DNA of 64,000 nucleotides, taken from contig JAPLHB010000102.1 of assembly GCA_026389845.1 (NCBI GenBank), forward strand, positions 1-64,000, given 5' to 3'. Numbering within the stretch: the first letter of the stretch is position 1; every line of letters starts with the position of its first letter. This document shows, one piece after another, positions 16,366-25,689 of the stretch. Both the position numbers and the translations under genes were made by a program. The DNA comes from Chloroflexota bacterium. GTDB taxonomy: Bacteria; Chloroflexota; Anaerolineae; CG2-30-64-16. Below the pieces are notes generated by a model. That model ran no database searches and was not told the DNA's origin. It worked only from the letters and a program-made list of their open reading frames with translations.

Positions 16366-17259
16366 TCACGCCAGCGCTGCCGGGCGCAGCGCGCGGACGA
16401 CCTCCAGCGACGCGAGCGCCTCGGGCACGCCAAGCTCGAAAATGAGCGGCCCGGCGAAGCCCGCAGCCGAGAGCCGGTCGAGCAGGCGCCCCACGTCCAG
16501 ATCGCCCGTACCCAGCGGGCTGTGATCTTTGCCGTAGCCGAGCTTTCCGTCGCGGCCGAACCAGGGGGCATCGTGCAGGTGGATTTCGGCCAGCCGCGGC
16601 AACATCCGCTCCAACGTCGCGAACAACTCGATCTCGCCTGCAAAGCCAGCCAGCACGTGCCCGGTGTCCAGGCAGAGCGAAAGGTCGAACTGCTCGGCCA
16701 GCGCCAGCGTCAGATCGAACGGAAACTCGATGGTCTCGATCGCCAGTCGCCGGCTCGGCAGACCCGTCTCGGCCAGGATAGCCCGAATGCTCTCGGCTGC
16801 CTGTGCCTGGAAGAGCTGCATCAGCAGCCCACGTGCGGATTCGGGCAGGCGCATCCGGTAGAACTCGGCAGCCAGATTACCGGTGGCATGCAGCACGTAG
16901 ACCTCCGGTACCAGCGGTCGCGTGGCCCGGATCACCTGCGTCACCGCCTCCACCGACCCGCGACGGACCGGCTGAAGCGGCGTGGAGGGTTCCACCGACC
17001 AGAGCGGCAGATGCACGGTGAAGGTCAGCCCCAACTCGGCCTTCAAGCCGGCCAGACGTTCCATCGTCGCGGGCGTGTAGGCGCCAGGGAAAAAGAGTGT
17101 CAGGTCGCCGCCCAACTCGATCGTTTGGAAGCCCGCCTCAGCCAGCGGACGCACCAGGCCGACGTGATCGAAGCCCGCGAGATAAGCCATCGCGTTCTGC
17201 GACGCAACACCCGACGGAACGAGCGCGTTCATCTGCATTGCCATGATGCCGAAACGCAT
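16366..17259 (-). CDS. Sugar phosphate isomerase/epimerase-like TIM-barrel protein
   Basis: The 297-residue protein belongs to the xylose isomerase-like / AP endonuclease family 2 barrel: GFQTIELGG near residue 35, LCLDTGHVLAG (metal-binding Asp and His) near 195 and EIHLHDAPWFG near 225. Members include hydroxypyruvate isomerase, myo-inosose dehydratase and sugar epimerases. I start at the ATG at 17259, which has CAGGAGG 6 bases upstream; an in-frame extension to 17301 lacks a ribosome-binding site. It is 84 bases after the glycosyltransferase and probably in the same transcript. The substrate is unknown. Confidence 0.8.
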   Translation of the reverse strand: MRFGIMAMQMNALVPSGVASQNAMAYLAGFDHVGLVRPLAEAGFQTIELGGDLTLFFPGAYTPATMERLAGLKAELGLTFTVHLPLWSVEPSTPLQPVRRGSVEAVTQVIRATRPLVPEVYVLHATGNLAAEFYRMRLPESARGLLMQLFQAQAAESIRAILAETGLPSRRLAIETIEFPFDLTLALAEQFDLSLCLDTGHVLAGFAGEIELFATLERMLPRLAEIHLHDAPWFGRDGKLGYGKDHSPLGTGDLDVGRLLDRLSAAGFAGPLIFELGVPEALASLEVVRALRPAALA

Positions 17260-17343
17260 GAGCGCCTCCTGGGAGAGATTCAAGATGGGGTATTGTAGCA
17301 CGATGGGCGGGAAGGGGGAAGTTTCAGAGATAGTCTCCGGGCG

Positions 17344-18561
17344 TCAACGGCTCCCGCGTTTCTTCTCCAGCAGGGGGGTGCTGAGCAGCTCGCGCAGCAA
17401 TGGTATCTGGGCCAGCAGGCGATGTTCGGCCCGCAGTGTCCCGGTGTGCGCGGCCTGCCAGGCCAGCTCAGCCACGCGATAGGCGGCGTTGGGATGGCCC
17501 AACCGCCGCGCGTTGGCGGCCCGTTCGGCCAGCAAGGCCCCATCGCGGTCGAGCCAGTGAAACGCGCAGGTCAACGCCGCGAGCGCGTCTCCGGCCATCT
17601 CCCCCGCGCCGCCTTCCACAACCAGCGCCGCGTTGCCCGTCTCCTGACCCGGTATCGCCTCGATCAGCAGCAACGGCAGCCCGGCCGCCAACGCCTCGCT
17701 GACGATCAGCCCGCCGGCCTTGCACACGATGAAGTCGGCGGCGCGGATCATGTCGGCCATCTGCTCCGTGAAGCCGTAGACGTGTGCGGGAAGGTGCCAC
17801 TCGACGCCGCTCCACGCCGCAGCTAGCGCCGCATTGCCCCCGGCCACCAGCGCCAACTCCAACGGCATGCCCGCATGGTTGAACGCGCGCGCCACCGGCT
17901 CCAGTCGTGTGACCCGCTTGCTGCCGACGAATAGGGCCACGTAACGATCGCTCCGCCAGCCCAGCCGGGCGCGCAGCGCGGTTTTGTCCACCGGTTGGGC
18001 AAGCGCCGGGTTGACCGGCAGCCCGGTGACTTCCACGCGTTCGGGGGGCAGGCCGCTCTCAACCGCCCTCGTCCGGACAATCTCCGTGGGGACCAGGCAC
18101 CAGTCCACCTCGTCGCTGAACCATATCCCGTGCACCGTCGCCAAGTCAGTGACGACCGTCAGAATGGGCACGTAGCGGCGGTCGAGCGCGAAGATAGCCG
18201 CCAGGGGAGCCTGATAAAGCGGGTAAGTCGTGACGATCGCGTCCGGCCGACTGATCTGGAGAGTGTCGCGCAGGGCCGCGTAGAGCAAGGCGATGAGAGC
18301 CTGCTCGACCACGCCGACAGGGAAAGTGCCGTCGCTGGCCTTGTAGCCGAACTGGTACAACTCCGGCACTTCCTGGATCACCCGGTCGTAGTCGCTCTGA
18401 GCGCGACGTAACGCGGCCGGCGCGCGCCGGCCCTCCAGCGGATTGACCACCGTAACCCGGCACGCGTCGCCGTAGCGTTCGGTCAGCGCCGCGGCGATCG
18501 CGTTGGCCGCGGCGCGGTGTCCGAAACCGGCGTCGGCAGTCAGAATCAGGATCTTCTTCAT
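17344..18561 (-). CDS. MGDG synthase-like glycosyltransferase (GT28)
   Basis: The 405-residue protein starts KKILILTADAGFGHRAAANAI, the glycine-rich lipid-acceptor motif of UDP-sugar diacylglycerol glycosyltransferases (MGD1, UgtP), and ends with the GT28 nucleotide-sugar site CKAGGLIVSEALAAGLPLLL and PGQETGNAALV. It probably adds glucose or galactose to diacylglycerol at the inner face of the membrane. It overlaps the upstream acyltransferase-like gene by 4 bases (ATGA), which suggests the two act together, perhaps on glycolipids. Confidence 0.87.
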   Translation of the reverse strand: MKKILILTADAGFGHRAAANAIAAALTERYGDACRVTVVNPLEGRRAPAALRRAQSDYDRVIQEVPELYQFGYKASDGTFPVGVVEQALIALLYAALRDTLQISRPDAIVTTYPLYQAPLAAIFALDRRYVPILTVVTDLATVHGIWFSDEVDWCLVPTEIVRTRAVESGLPPERVEVTGLPVNPALAQPVDKTALRARLGWRSDRYVALFVGSKRVTRLEPVARAFNHAGMPLELALVAGGNAALAAAWSGVEWHLPAHVYGFTEQMADMIRAADFIVCKAGGLIVSEALAAGLPLLLIEAIPGQETGNAALVVEGGAGEMAGDALAALTCAFHWLDRDGALLAERAANARRLGHPNAAYRVAELAWQAAHTGTLRAEHRLLAQIPLLRELLSTPLLEKKRGSR

Positions 18562-19682
18562 TCAAGATTCTTCTCGTAGATCCGGTGCGTCTTGTAGATG
18601 TGACCGCCCATGGTCTGCGCATCGGCCAGGGTGAGGACGCTCTCCTCCATCTGCACCAAGTCAGCGTGATCGAAGCGGCCTTGCTGGATGGTCTTCTCCA
18701 TCTCGGCGTACAGGATCGCGTTGACCCCCAGGCCGCGATAGGGAGCCAGGATGCCGGCGCCGTTCATGTCGCACCACTTCGTGCGACCGAACTCCCGCAG
18801 GATCCAGAACCAGCCAAACGGCCACAACTGGCCCTTAGCTCGTACGATCCCTTCGGAGATGTTGGGGTAGCCGAACAGGAAGCCGGCGATCGTGTCCCCC
18901 TTCATCACCAGCTTGATCAGCTTGGGGTCGGCGATCATCAGCAGCCGCTCGCCGATCACCTTCGCTTCCTTCGCCGTAATCGGGTTGAACTCCCAGTTGT
19001 GCTCGAAGGTGTCGTTATAGGTCTGGACGATGGCAGGGATCCAGCCGCGCAACTCCTTCTTTGTGGCGAAGGTGCGGATGGTGAAGCCGCGGTGCGCCAT
19101 CATCTTCGCGGCGATGGTGCGTACCCGCTCCGGCAATTGCCCGCTTCCGGGCAGGTAGCACGAGAAGAAATCGCGCTGCCGGCGGTAACCGGCGCCTTCG
19201 ATGAGCGCGCCGTAGTAGGCGTAATTGTAGGGGATGCCGATGGCTGGGCGGTGCTCGAAGCCATCCACCAGCACACCGATGCCGTCCCCTTGTAGAAAGC
19301 CCTTCGCACCGACGACCTCGGTCAGCCCACGGCCCCTGGCCCAATCTTCGATGGTCCGAAAGAGCGTCTGCGCTGCTTCGGAGTCGTTCTCGGCGTCGAA
19401 CAGGTTGAAAAACGCCCGGTGCTTGCCCCAATGTTCGTTGTAGTGGCGGTTATCCAGCACCGCGATGCGCCCCACGACGCGGCCATCGCGTTCGGCCAGA
19501 AAAAACTCGGCCTCGGAGTGCTCGTAGAAGGGGTATTTACGCCGGTTGAGCTGGAGCTTCAGGTCATCCACCAGCGGCGGCACCCACTGCGGGCAGTCGC
19601 GATAGAGGCGGAACTGGAGATCCACGAAGCGATTGACATCGCGGCGGGAGTCGGTGTTGAGTTTGATGATGTTGAGTGGCAT
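18558..19682 (-). CDS. GNAT-like acyltransferase family protein of unknown substrate
   Basis: This 374-residue soluble protein resembles a conserved family annotated as hypothetical or N-acetyltransferase: FYEHSEAEFFLAERDGRVVGRIAVLDN is a GNAT-like strand-loop near residue 60, and GAGILAPYRGLGVNAILY near 320 resembles a CoA-binding loop. It looks like two GNAT-type halves. The 4-base overlap with the MGDG synthase-like gene points to a joint role in lipid or glycolipid metabolism, but that is inference from position. Confidence 0.65.
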   Translation of the reverse strand: MPLNIIKLNTDSRRDVNRFVDLQFRLYRDCPQWVPPLVDDLKLQLNRRKYPFYEHSEAEFFLAERDGRVVGRIAVLDNRHYNEHWGKHRAFFNLFDAENDSEAAQTLFRTIEDWARGRGLTEVVGAKGFLQGDGIGVLVDGFEHRPAIGIPYNYAYYGALIEGAGYRRQRDFFSCYLPGSGQLPERVRTIAAKMMAHRGFTIRTFATKKELRGWIPAIVQTYNDTFEHNWEFNPITAKEAKVIGERLLMIADPKLIKLVMKGDTIAGFLFGYPNISEGIVRAKGQLWPFGWFWILREFGRTKWCDMNGAGILAPYRGLGVNAILYAEMEKTIQQGRFDHADLVQMEESVLTLADAQTMGGHIYKTHRIYEKNLE

Positions 19683-19708
19683 TGTATCGGCTTTCTGTGT
19701 AATGATTT

Positions 19709-19812
19709 GACCGACGACAGCGGACGGACGACCGACATAGTGTCAGGCGACTCGCGACGGTCGTCCGTCACCCGTCCTCCGTCGTACGTCATTCGTCGTC
19801 CGTCGTCCGTCA
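19709..19812. repeat. Heptamer array (GTCGTCC units) in two arms
   Basis: The left arm has GACCGACGACAGCGGACGG and ACGACCGAC; the right arm has GTCGTCCGTC, GTCCTCC, GTCGTAC, GTCATTC, GTCGTCC units. Read on the minus strand it begins with the TGA of degV, which is part of a repeat unit. Same unit type as inside the nucleotidyltransferase gene. Confidence 0.85.
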
Positions 19813-20652
19813 CGTCGGTGTGAAGAACCCGAAGGCCAGTGCGCCCGGTCCGGCATGGGTGACAACGGCCGGCACGAGATTCATGACCGGCACGTCGGTC
19901 ACGCCCAGGGCCACGCCCAGCTCGGCGGCCAGCGCCGCGGCCGCGTCGGGGACAGCCGAGTGCATGACGGTCAGGTGTGCAGCGGTCCCGCGTGCCGCCT
20001 CGGCCAGGATGATTTCCTTGACCCGCGCCAGCGCGCGCTTCTTGGTACGCTCCTTCTCGAACGGCTCGACGCGGCCACCGGTAAAGGTGAGGATCGGCTT
20101 GATCTGCAAGATGCTGCCGACCAGCGCCGATGCGCCGCCAATACGACCGCCGCGGCGCAGGTATTCCAGCGTGTCCACCAGGAAGTAGATGCGCGCCCGC
20201 GGGATCAGCCCATTGACGAACGCCTCCACCTCGTCCGCGCTCGCGCCGGCCTTCGCCAACCGGTCGGCCTCCACGACCATCGTTGCCAGCGGCCCGGCGA
20301 CGGTGCGGGTGTCAATGATGCGGATGTCGGCGCCGGGAAACGACTCCCTGGCGATCTCGGCCGAGCGGACCGTGCCGCTCACGTCGGTGGAAGGGTGGAT
20401 GCAGACGATGCTCTCGCCGCCCTTCGTCAGCTCCGCGAAGGCGGCGATGAAGTCGCCTGGGTAGGGCGCGGCGGTCTTCGGCAGCTCCTTGCCGGTGCGC
20501 AACCGCGCCATGAACGCTGCGTGATCCATGTCCACGCCCTCGCGGAACGACTCCTCGCCGAAGTTGATGATCTGCGGGATCATGGGGATGCCGAGCTGCC
20601 GGATCGTCTCCGGCGCCAGGCCACAGGTGGTGTCCGCCACAATACGGGTCAT
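19810..20652 (-). CDS. DegV family fatty-acid-binding protein
   Basis: The 280-residue protein has the DegV N-terminus TRIVADTTCGLAPETIRQLGI, SVCIHPSTDVSGTVRSAE with the fatty-acid head-group serine region, and YLRRGGRIGGASALVGSIL. DegV proteins bind a fatty acid and in Gram-positives act as FakB, presenting it to a FakA kinase; no fakA is in this window. Start is the ATG at 20652 with AAAAGGAGG upstream; a longer frame to 20802 runs through the promoter region. Confidence 0.92.
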   Translation of the reverse strand: MTRIVADTTCGLAPETIRQLGIPMIPQIINFGEESFREGVDMDHAAFMARLRTGKELPKTAAPYPGDFIAAFAELTKGGESIVCIHPSTDVSGTVRSAEIARESFPGADIRIIDTRTVAGPLATMVVEADRLAKAGASADEVEAFVNGLIPRARIYFLVDTLEYLRRGGRIGGASALVGSILQIKPILTFTGGRVEPFEKERTKKRALARVKEIILAEAARGTAAHLTVMHSAVPDAAAALAAELGVALGVTDVPVMNLVPAVVTHAGPGALAFGFFTPT

Positions 20653-20741
20653 GAGGGCCTCCTTTTGCGTTGTGAGTAGACAAGGGAACAAGGAAAGAAT
20701 AGACAAGGCCGTGAGAGGAATGCGCACGGCGATTGGAATGA

Positions 20742-20769
20742 TTATACCGGACTTTCGAGAATTCAACAA
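20742..20769 (-). promoter_or_regulatory. Predicted promoter of degV
   Basis: Minus strand: -35 TTGTTG (20769-20764), 16-base spacer and a perfect -10 TATAAT (20747-20742). It gives a leader of about 85 bases before the degV ATG. Confidence 0.5.
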
Positions 20770-20785
20770 AGGGGATGCGCGCGCC

Positions 20786-20814
20786 TTGCCAGCAACGGCC
20801 ACTTGTGCTAAAGT
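20786..20814 (+). promoter_or_regulatory. Predicted promoter of the sirtuin gene
   Basis: -35 TTGCCA (20786-20791), 17 bases, -10 TAAAGT (20809-20814) preceded by TGC (extended -10). The sirtuin ATG follows 17 bases later. Confidence 0.5.
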
Positions 20815-20831
20815 TAAGCCGTAGAGGGAAG

Positions 20832-21584
20832 ATGCTCTCAGCCATCCAGAAGGCCGTTGATCTGCTTCGACACTCGGCTGCGACCGTGGCCTTGACGGGC
20901 GCGGGCATCAGCACCCCTTCCGGCATCCCCGATTTCCGCAGTGCCAAGATCGGGCTGTGGAGCCAGGTAGACCCCTTCGAGGTGGCATCCATCTGGGGTT
21001 TCTATGCCCACCCCGAGGCATTCTACGACTGGATCAGGCCGGTGTTGAAAAAGCTGGTGATGGCCCGACCCAACGCCGCGCATCAGGCCTTGGCGGCGAT
21101 GGAACAGCACGGCCTACTCGAAATGGTCCTCACGCAGAACGTAGATTCGCTGCACCAGGCGGCCGGCAACCGACAAGTGCAGGAGTTGCACGGCCACACC
21201 CGCACGGCCACCTGTCTCGCCTGCAACCACCGCACCCCAACCGCTCCCTTCTGGCCGCTTGTCCTCGATGGCGGCATCCCCCCGCCCTGTCCCGAATGCG
21301 GCGGGCTGCTCAAGCCGGACGTGATCCTGTATGGTGAGCCACTGCCCTACGGAGCCATCGTCGCTGCGCAGCAGGCGGCCCTGCACTGCGACGTGATGCT
21401 GGTGATCGGCACGTCGCTGGAGGTGATGCCGGCCGCCGATCTCCCGTGGCTCACCCGACGCCGCGGCGGCCGCGTTATCCTCGTCAACCTCACCGCCACC
21501 TACCTGGACGACCAGGCCGACGTGGTGATCCAGGCCGACGTGGTGCAGACGTTGCGGGAGCTGTGGAAGGCGCTGGTGAAATAG
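20832..21584 (+). CDS. NAD-dependent protein deacylase, Sir2 family
   Basis: A 250-residue sirtuin: TGAGISTPSGIPDFRS (NAD loop, about residues 22-37), TQNVDSLHQAAG, LHGHTRTATC with the catalytic His, and a zinc site formed by CLAC and CPEC. It removes acyl groups from lysines using NAD. The start is the ATG at 20832 with AGAGGGAAG upstream; in-frame codons back to 20775 overlap the promoter. It is transcribed divergently from degV and convergently with the PfkB kinase, whose stop is 4 bases away. Confidence 0.93.
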   Translation: MLSAIQKAVDLLRHSAATVALTGAGISTPSGIPDFRSAKIGLWSQVDPFEVASIWGFYAHPEAFYDWIRPVLKKLVMARPNAAHQALAAMEQHGLLEMVLTQNVDSLHQAAGNRQVQELHGHTRTATCLACNHRTPTAPFWPLVLDGGIPPPCPECGGLLKPDVILYGEPLPYGAIVAAQQAALHCDVMLVIGTSLEVMPAADLPWLTRRRGGRVILVNLTATYLDDQADVVIQADVVQTLRELWKALVK

Positions 21585-21587
21585 CCA

Positions 21588-22457
21588 TCACCGTGTCGTC
21601 GCCAGCGTGGCCGCGTGCGTACCCAGGGCAACGCCGGCCCGGCAGGCGGCCACGATGTCTCCGCCAGCCAGCCAGCGGGCCAGGAAGGCGGCGTTGAACG
21701 CATCGCCGGCCCCGGTCGCGTTGACAATGCGGGTCGCGGGCGCAGGGATAGACCAGCGCGCCCCGCCCTGCGCGGCCAGACACCCATCACGATCCAGCTT
21801 GACCGTCACCACGTCCGCGTGCGCCAGCAGCGCGGTGGCCGCGGCCTCGGGCGTATCGGCGCCGGAAAGCACCTGCGCTTCGGCCCGGTTGGGCAGCAAG
21901 ATCGTCACGCGGCCGATGAGCGACCAGAAGTCGTCCGCGCCCAACGCCAGCAGCGGCGCGTGGGAGCTGGGGTCGAGGCTGATCGGGACGCCATGGTCGC
22001 GGGCGAAGCGCATCGCTTGCAGCGCGCCGCGGCGGCTCTCGGCGTCCAACAACACGTAGCCGACGACGTGCAGCAAGCTGGCCCCCGTGATCAGCGCCTC
22101 CGGCACATCGTCCTCGGCCCAGGACGCGTTCGCGCCCCGGTCGGGCACCATCGTCCGCTCGCCGCCCGGCTCGACCAACACCTGGATGACGCCGGTGCCG
22201 CGCCCCCGATCCACCATCAGGGCAGGCGTGACCCCTGCGGCGCTCAGGTCTTCTTGCAGCCAGCGCCCGAACAGATCATCGCCGACCCGACCGACGAAAG
22301 TTACGGGCTGCCCCAGCCGCGCCAACCAAACGGCGACGTTCGCGCCCGATCCCCCGGGCATCACGCGCACCTCGGCCGGCGCGTCGCTGCCGCGGGCCAG
22401 CGGCGTACGCAGCTTACTGACGATGTCTACAGCAATGTCGCCCAGGACGACGATCAT
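21588..22457 (-). CDS. PfkB family carbohydrate kinase (ribokinase-like)
   Basis: The 289-residue protein has both PfkB signatures: GGSGANVAVWLARLGQPVTF near residue 38 and ATGAGDAFNAAF near 245 with the catalytic Asp. Ribokinase, fructokinase and KDG kinase share this fold; GDIAVDIVSKL at the N-terminus does not decide between them. Start at the ATG at 22457 with GGGGGAAG upstream. It has its own promoter, divergent from the beta-galactosidase gene, so a role in hexose use after galactoside cleavage is possible. Confidence 0.9.
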   Translation of the reverse strand: MIVVLGDIAVDIVSKLRTPLARGSDAPAEVRVMPGGSGANVAVWLARLGQPVTFVGRVGDDLFGRWLQEDLSAAGVTPALMVDRGRGTGVIQVLVEPGGERTMVPDRGANASWAEDDVPEALITGASLLHVVGYVLLDAESRRGALQAMRFARDHGVPISLDPSSHAPLLALGADDFWSLIGRVTILLPNRAEAQVLSGADTPEAAATALLAHADVVTVKLDRDGCLAAQGGARWSIPAPATRIVNATGAGDAFNAAFLARWLAGGDIVAACRAGVALGTHAATLATTR

Positions 22458-22478
22458 GGTAGCTTCCCCCTGCACTCC

Positions 22479-22507
22479 ATGTTATCGTACTCCCTGCCTG
22501 CCGTCAA
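22479..22507 (-). promoter_or_regulatory. Predicted promoter of the PfkB kinase
   Basis: Minus strand: -35 TTGACG (22507-22502), 17-base spacer, -10 TAACAT (22484-22479), 21 bases before the start codon. Confidence 0.6.
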
Positions 22508-22549
22508 ACGGACTGCGGGCTGTTCTTTTGTGTTTCGCAGCGATAAGCG

Positions 22550-22555
22550 TACAAT
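22550..22555 (+). promoter_or_regulatory. Predicted -10 element for the GH42 gene
   Basis: TACAAT, 36 bases before the ATG. The matching -35 region (TTTGTG 17 bases upstream) is poor, so an activator may be needed. The gene has a strong GGGAGG ribosome-binding site. Confidence 0.4.
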
Positions 22556-22591
22556 GAACCCATAACACACTGAGTCCAGGGAGGCCGACCG

Positions 22592-24637
22592 ATGCGATCA
22601 CCACTTCTTGGCGTGGACTATTACCCCGAACACTGGCCGGAGGAACGCTGGCCGGTGGATGCGGCCATGATGCGCGAGGCGGGCCTGTCCGTCGTCCGGT
22701 TGGCGGAGTTTGCCTGGGCGCGCCTGGAAACCGCCGAGGGCCAATATCAGTGGGAGTGGCTCGACCGCGCTGTAGCCCTTTTGGCTGCGGAAGGTCTGCA
22801 AATCGTGCTCGGCACACCGACGCCCACACCGCCCGCCTGGCTAATCCAGGCGCACCCCGACATTCTGCCGGTGGACGCCGAGGGCCGGCGGCGCAATTTC
22901 GGCTCGCGCCGCCACTACTGCTCTAACGCGCCGGCCTATCACAAGGCCACGCGCCAGATCGTCACTGCGATGGCGCAGCACTACTGCGACAACCCGGCCG
23001 TAGTCGGCTGGCAGATTGACAACGAGTTCGGCTGCCACGACACGGCGCGCTGCTACTGCGACCATTGCGCGGCAGCCTTTCGCGAGTGGCTCCGGCGCAA
23101 GTACGGCACGCTGGACGCGCTCAACGAGGCCTGGGGGGCGGTCTTCTGGAGCCAAACCTACGATGATTGGGCGCAGATCGCGCCGCCGATGCTCACCGTG
23201 ACCCAGGCAAACCCCAGCCACGTGCTCGACTGGTATCGCTTTTCGTCCGATTCGGTGGCCGCCTATCAGCAGCTTCAGATTGACATCCTGCGGCAGCACT
23301 GCCCCGGCCAGTTCATCACGACGAACTTCATGGGCACCTTCCCCGATCTCGATTCCTATCGGATGGCCGCGCCGCTGGACTTCATTTCCTGGGACAGCTA
23401 TCCCACCGGCTACGCCGAAAGCAGCGGGCCGGCGCTTTATATGGCCGATGATCCCCGGCCCGCGGTGGCATATGACGTGGGCGACCCCTACGTGACCGGC
23501 TTCTGCCACGACTTGATGCGCGGGCTGAAGGCCGGCGCGCCGTTCTGGGTGATGGAGCAGCAGGCGGGGCACATCAATTGGGCCAGTGTGAATCCAGCGA
23601 TCCGGCCCGGCACGGTGCGCCTGTGGACCTGGCACGACCTGGCCGCCGGCGCGGATGCGGTGGTCTACTTCCGCTGGCGCGCCTGCCGCTACGCGCAGGA
23701 GCAATATCACAGCGGTCTCCTGCGCCACGACGCCGCGCCCGACCTGGGCTACCGCGAGCTGCTGGGCATGAAAGATGAACAGCCGGTGATGCGCAGCGTG
23801 GAGGGCGCTCGTGTCTGGGCCGAAGTTGCCCTCCTGGCCGACTACTCCGACCTGTGGGCGTTCGATCTGCAGCCGCACAATTGCGCCGTCACCTATTGGC
23901 GCCACCTCTTCGCCTATCACGCCGCGCTGACCCGCGCCGGCGTGCCCGTAGACGTCGTCGCGAAGGATGCCGACCTGTCGCGCTACCGGCTGGTCATCGC
24001 GCCAGGCCTGCACCTGGCTGATGACGCGCTGGCCGGGCGGCTGACCGCGTATGTGCAGGCCGGCGGCTGGCTCGTCCTGGGCGCTCGCTCCGGCTTCAAG
24101 ACCCCGACCAACCTGGTGACTGACCGGCCTCTGCCTGGCCCGTTCCGCAATCTGACGGGCGCGACTGTGGAGGCCTGGCACTCGCTGCCCCCCGGCATCG
24201 CCTACGGCCTGACCGACCCCGGCCGGCCTGATCTGAAAGCCACGGTCTGGGCCGAGGGCCTGTCCCTTGATGGGGCGCGGGCCGTACTGACCTACAGCGA
24301 TGGGCTGCTGGCCGGCCTGGCGGCAGTCACACAGCACGCCGTGGGACGCGGCCACGCGGTCTATACTGGCCTGTGGCCCACCACGGCGACGCTGGAGTCG
24401 TTGTTGCGCTGGTTATTGCCGAATGCGGGGGTGGAGCCGGCTGCGCTGGCGCCGGCAGGGGTGCTGGTGTATCGCCGCGGCGATTTCATCTTCCTGCTCA
24501 ACTTCACTGATGCGAACGCGTCCGCCTGGCTAAACGTCCGCGACGCCGCCGACGCCTTCACCGGCCTGGTGGTCGGCCGCGAAGTGACCGTGCCGCCGCG
24601 CGACGTGCGTGTCTTGCGGCTGCTTGCCGCCAGGTAG
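22592..24637 (+). CDS. Beta-galactosidase, glycoside hydrolase family 42
   Basis: A full-length 681-residue GH42 enzyme. It has [14 protein letters not shown] at the N-terminus, the acid/base Glu145 in GWQIDNEFG, the nucleophile Glu322 in [13 protein letters not shown] and a cysteine cluster [12 protein letters not shown] that forms the GH42 zinc site. The trimerisation domain ([13 protein letters not shown] onward) and the C-terminal beta domain are present. No signal peptide, so it hydrolyses beta-galactosides in the cytoplasm and would depend on an importer. The HAD phosphatase gene follows after 18 bases. Confidence 0.96.
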   Translation: MRSPLLGVDYYPEHWPEERWPVDAAMMREAGLSVVRLAEFAWARLETAEGQYQWEWLDRAVALLAAEGLQIVLGTPTPTPPAWLIQAHPDILPVDAEGRRRNFGSRRHYCSNAPAYHKATRQIVTAMAQHYCDNPAVVGWQIDNEFGCHDTARCYCDHCAAAFREWLRRKYGTLDALNEAWGAVFWSQTYDDWAQIAPPMLTVTQANPSHVLDWYRFSSDSVAAYQQLQIDILRQHCPGQFITTNFMGTFPDLDSYRMAAPLDFISWDSYPTGYAESSGPALYMADDPRPAVAYDVGDPYVTGFCHDLMRGLKAGAPFWVMEQQAGHINWASVNPAIRPGTVRLWTWHDLAAGADAVVYFRWRACRYAQEQYHSGLLRHDAAPDLGYRELLGMKDEQPVMRSVEGARVWAEVALLADYSDLWAFDLQPHNCAVTYWRHLFAYHAALTRAGVPVDVVAKDADLSRYRLVIAPGLHLADDALAGRLTAYVQAGGWLVLGARSGFKTPTNLVTDRPLPGPFRNLTGATVEAWHSLPPGIAYGLTDPGRPDLKATVWAEGLSLDGARAVLTYSDGLLAGLAAVTQHAVGRGHAVYTGLWPTTATLESLLRWLLPNAGVEPAALAPAGVLVYRRGDFIFLLNFTDANASAWLNVRDAADAFTGLVVGREVTVPPRDVRVLRLLAAR

Positions 24638-24655
24638 CTATTCTTGACGAACAGC

Positions 24656-25462
24656 ATGTCGCCAATTCACCCCAACCCATCGCGTCTCTACGACGCCTAC
24701 ATCTTCGACCTTGACGGTACGGTCTATCTGGGGGACGCGCTGCTGCCGACGGCCGGTGAGACGATCGCGACGCTGCGTCACTTGGGCCGGCGGACGGTCT
24801 TCCTGTCCAACAACCCGACTCACACGCGGGAGGAGTATGCCGCCAAGCTGACCCGCCTGGGACTGCCGACGCCGCCGGCCGACATCGTCAACTCCTCGCT
24901 GGTGATGGTGGATTTTCTGCGCCGGCGGCTGCCCGGCGGCCGGCTGTTCGTCGTGGGCGAGGCGCCGCTCTGCGCCGAGCTGGCCGCGGCCGGCTTCGCG
25001 CTGACGGACGACGCGGACCGCGTGGACGCGGTGATCGCCAGCTTCGACCGCACCTTCGTCTACCGCAAGCTCCAGATAGCGTTCGACGCCATCCGGGCCG
25101 GCGCACACTTCTTCGCTACCAACGCCGATCGCTACTGTCCCGTTCCGGGCGGAGGCGAGCCGGATGCGGCTGCGACGATCGCGGCCATCGAGGCGTGCAC
25201 CGACACAAAAGTCGAGGCGGTGGTCGGCAAGCCATCGCGCTACATGATCGAGGCGATCCTGGGCCTTGTGCGTCTGCCCGCGGAGCGGTGCGTGATGACC
25301 GGCGACCGGCTGGAGACCGACGTGACGATGGGCCTTAACGCCGGCATGGCCGCGGCCCTCGCGCTGACCGGCGCGACGGATGAGGCGGCGTTGGCGAAGT
25401 CATCCGTCCAGCCGACCTACGTGCTCCATCGGTTGGGCGATCTCCTGCCGGCTGAGTGGTAG
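24656..25462 (+). CDS. HAD-IIA family sugar phosphatase (NagD-like)
   Basis: The protein has HAD motif I YIFDLDGTVYLGD near residue 16, motif II VFLSNNPTHTREEY and motifs III/IV VVGKPSRYMIEA and CVMTGDRLETDVTMG. The cap inserted between motifs II and III is the C2a type of NagD, 4-nitrophenylphosphatase and phosphoglycolate phosphatase enzymes. It dephosphorylates small phosphates such as sugar phosphates. The ATG at 24656 is chosen over an in-frame TTG at 24644; neither has a good ribosome-binding site, so translation may be coupled to the GH42 gene 18 bases upstream. Confidence 0.88.
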   Translation: MSPIHPNPSRLYDAYIFDLDGTVYLGDALLPTAGETIATLRHLGRRTVFLSNNPTHTREEYAAKLTRLGLPTPPADIVNSSLVMVDFLRRRLPGGRLFVVGEAPLCAELAAAGFALTDDADRVDAVIASFDRTFVYRKLQIAFDAIRAGAHFFATNADRYCPVPGGGEPDAAATIAAIEACTDTKVEAVVGKPSRYMIEAILGLVRLPAERCVMTGDRLETDVTMGLNAGMAAALALTGATDEAALAKSSVQPTYVLHRLGDLLPAEW

Positions 25463-25600
25463 CAAATTCGGGTTCTTTGGGAATTCCCGTGGTGACCTCG
25501 ACGGAGTCCCCAACTTGTTGGGGGTGTCCAGCGGCTCACCCCAACAAGTTGGGGACCCCAGTATGCCAATCACGGGAAATCCCAAAGAGCCCAAATTCGG
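25463..25600. repeat. MITE-like 138-bp nested inverted repeat
   Basis: Outer arms of about 29 bases (25463-25491 with 25571-25600) pair with four or so mismatches: left AAATTCGGGTTCTTTGGGAA, right TTCCCAAAGAGCCC-type complement. Inner arms GTCCCCAACTTGTTGGGG (25506-25523) and CCCCAACAAGTTGGGGAC (25539-25556) pair perfectly and are each palindromic. It starts at the base after the HAD phosphatase stop. No coding frame. The remaining spacer to 25689 is C-rich with short degenerate repeats and holds nothing else I recognise. Confidence 0.8.
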
Positions 25601-25689
25601 TTGCGACACGCTTCGCGGGGTGCGCTCCGCCATGATGAGGGGTGAATTTGGGGGAATACTCCCCTGCTCCCCCGCTCCCCCTCACCGTG

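Noticed and set aside
20653-20802. N-terminal extension of DegV upstream of 20652
   Set aside because: The DegV ATG has a strong AAAAGGAGG site and the extension covers the predicted promoter.
22841-24355. 504-codon minus-strand frame opposite the GH42 gene
   Set aside because: Antisense shadow of a strongly conserved beta-galactosidase; no recognisable protein family.
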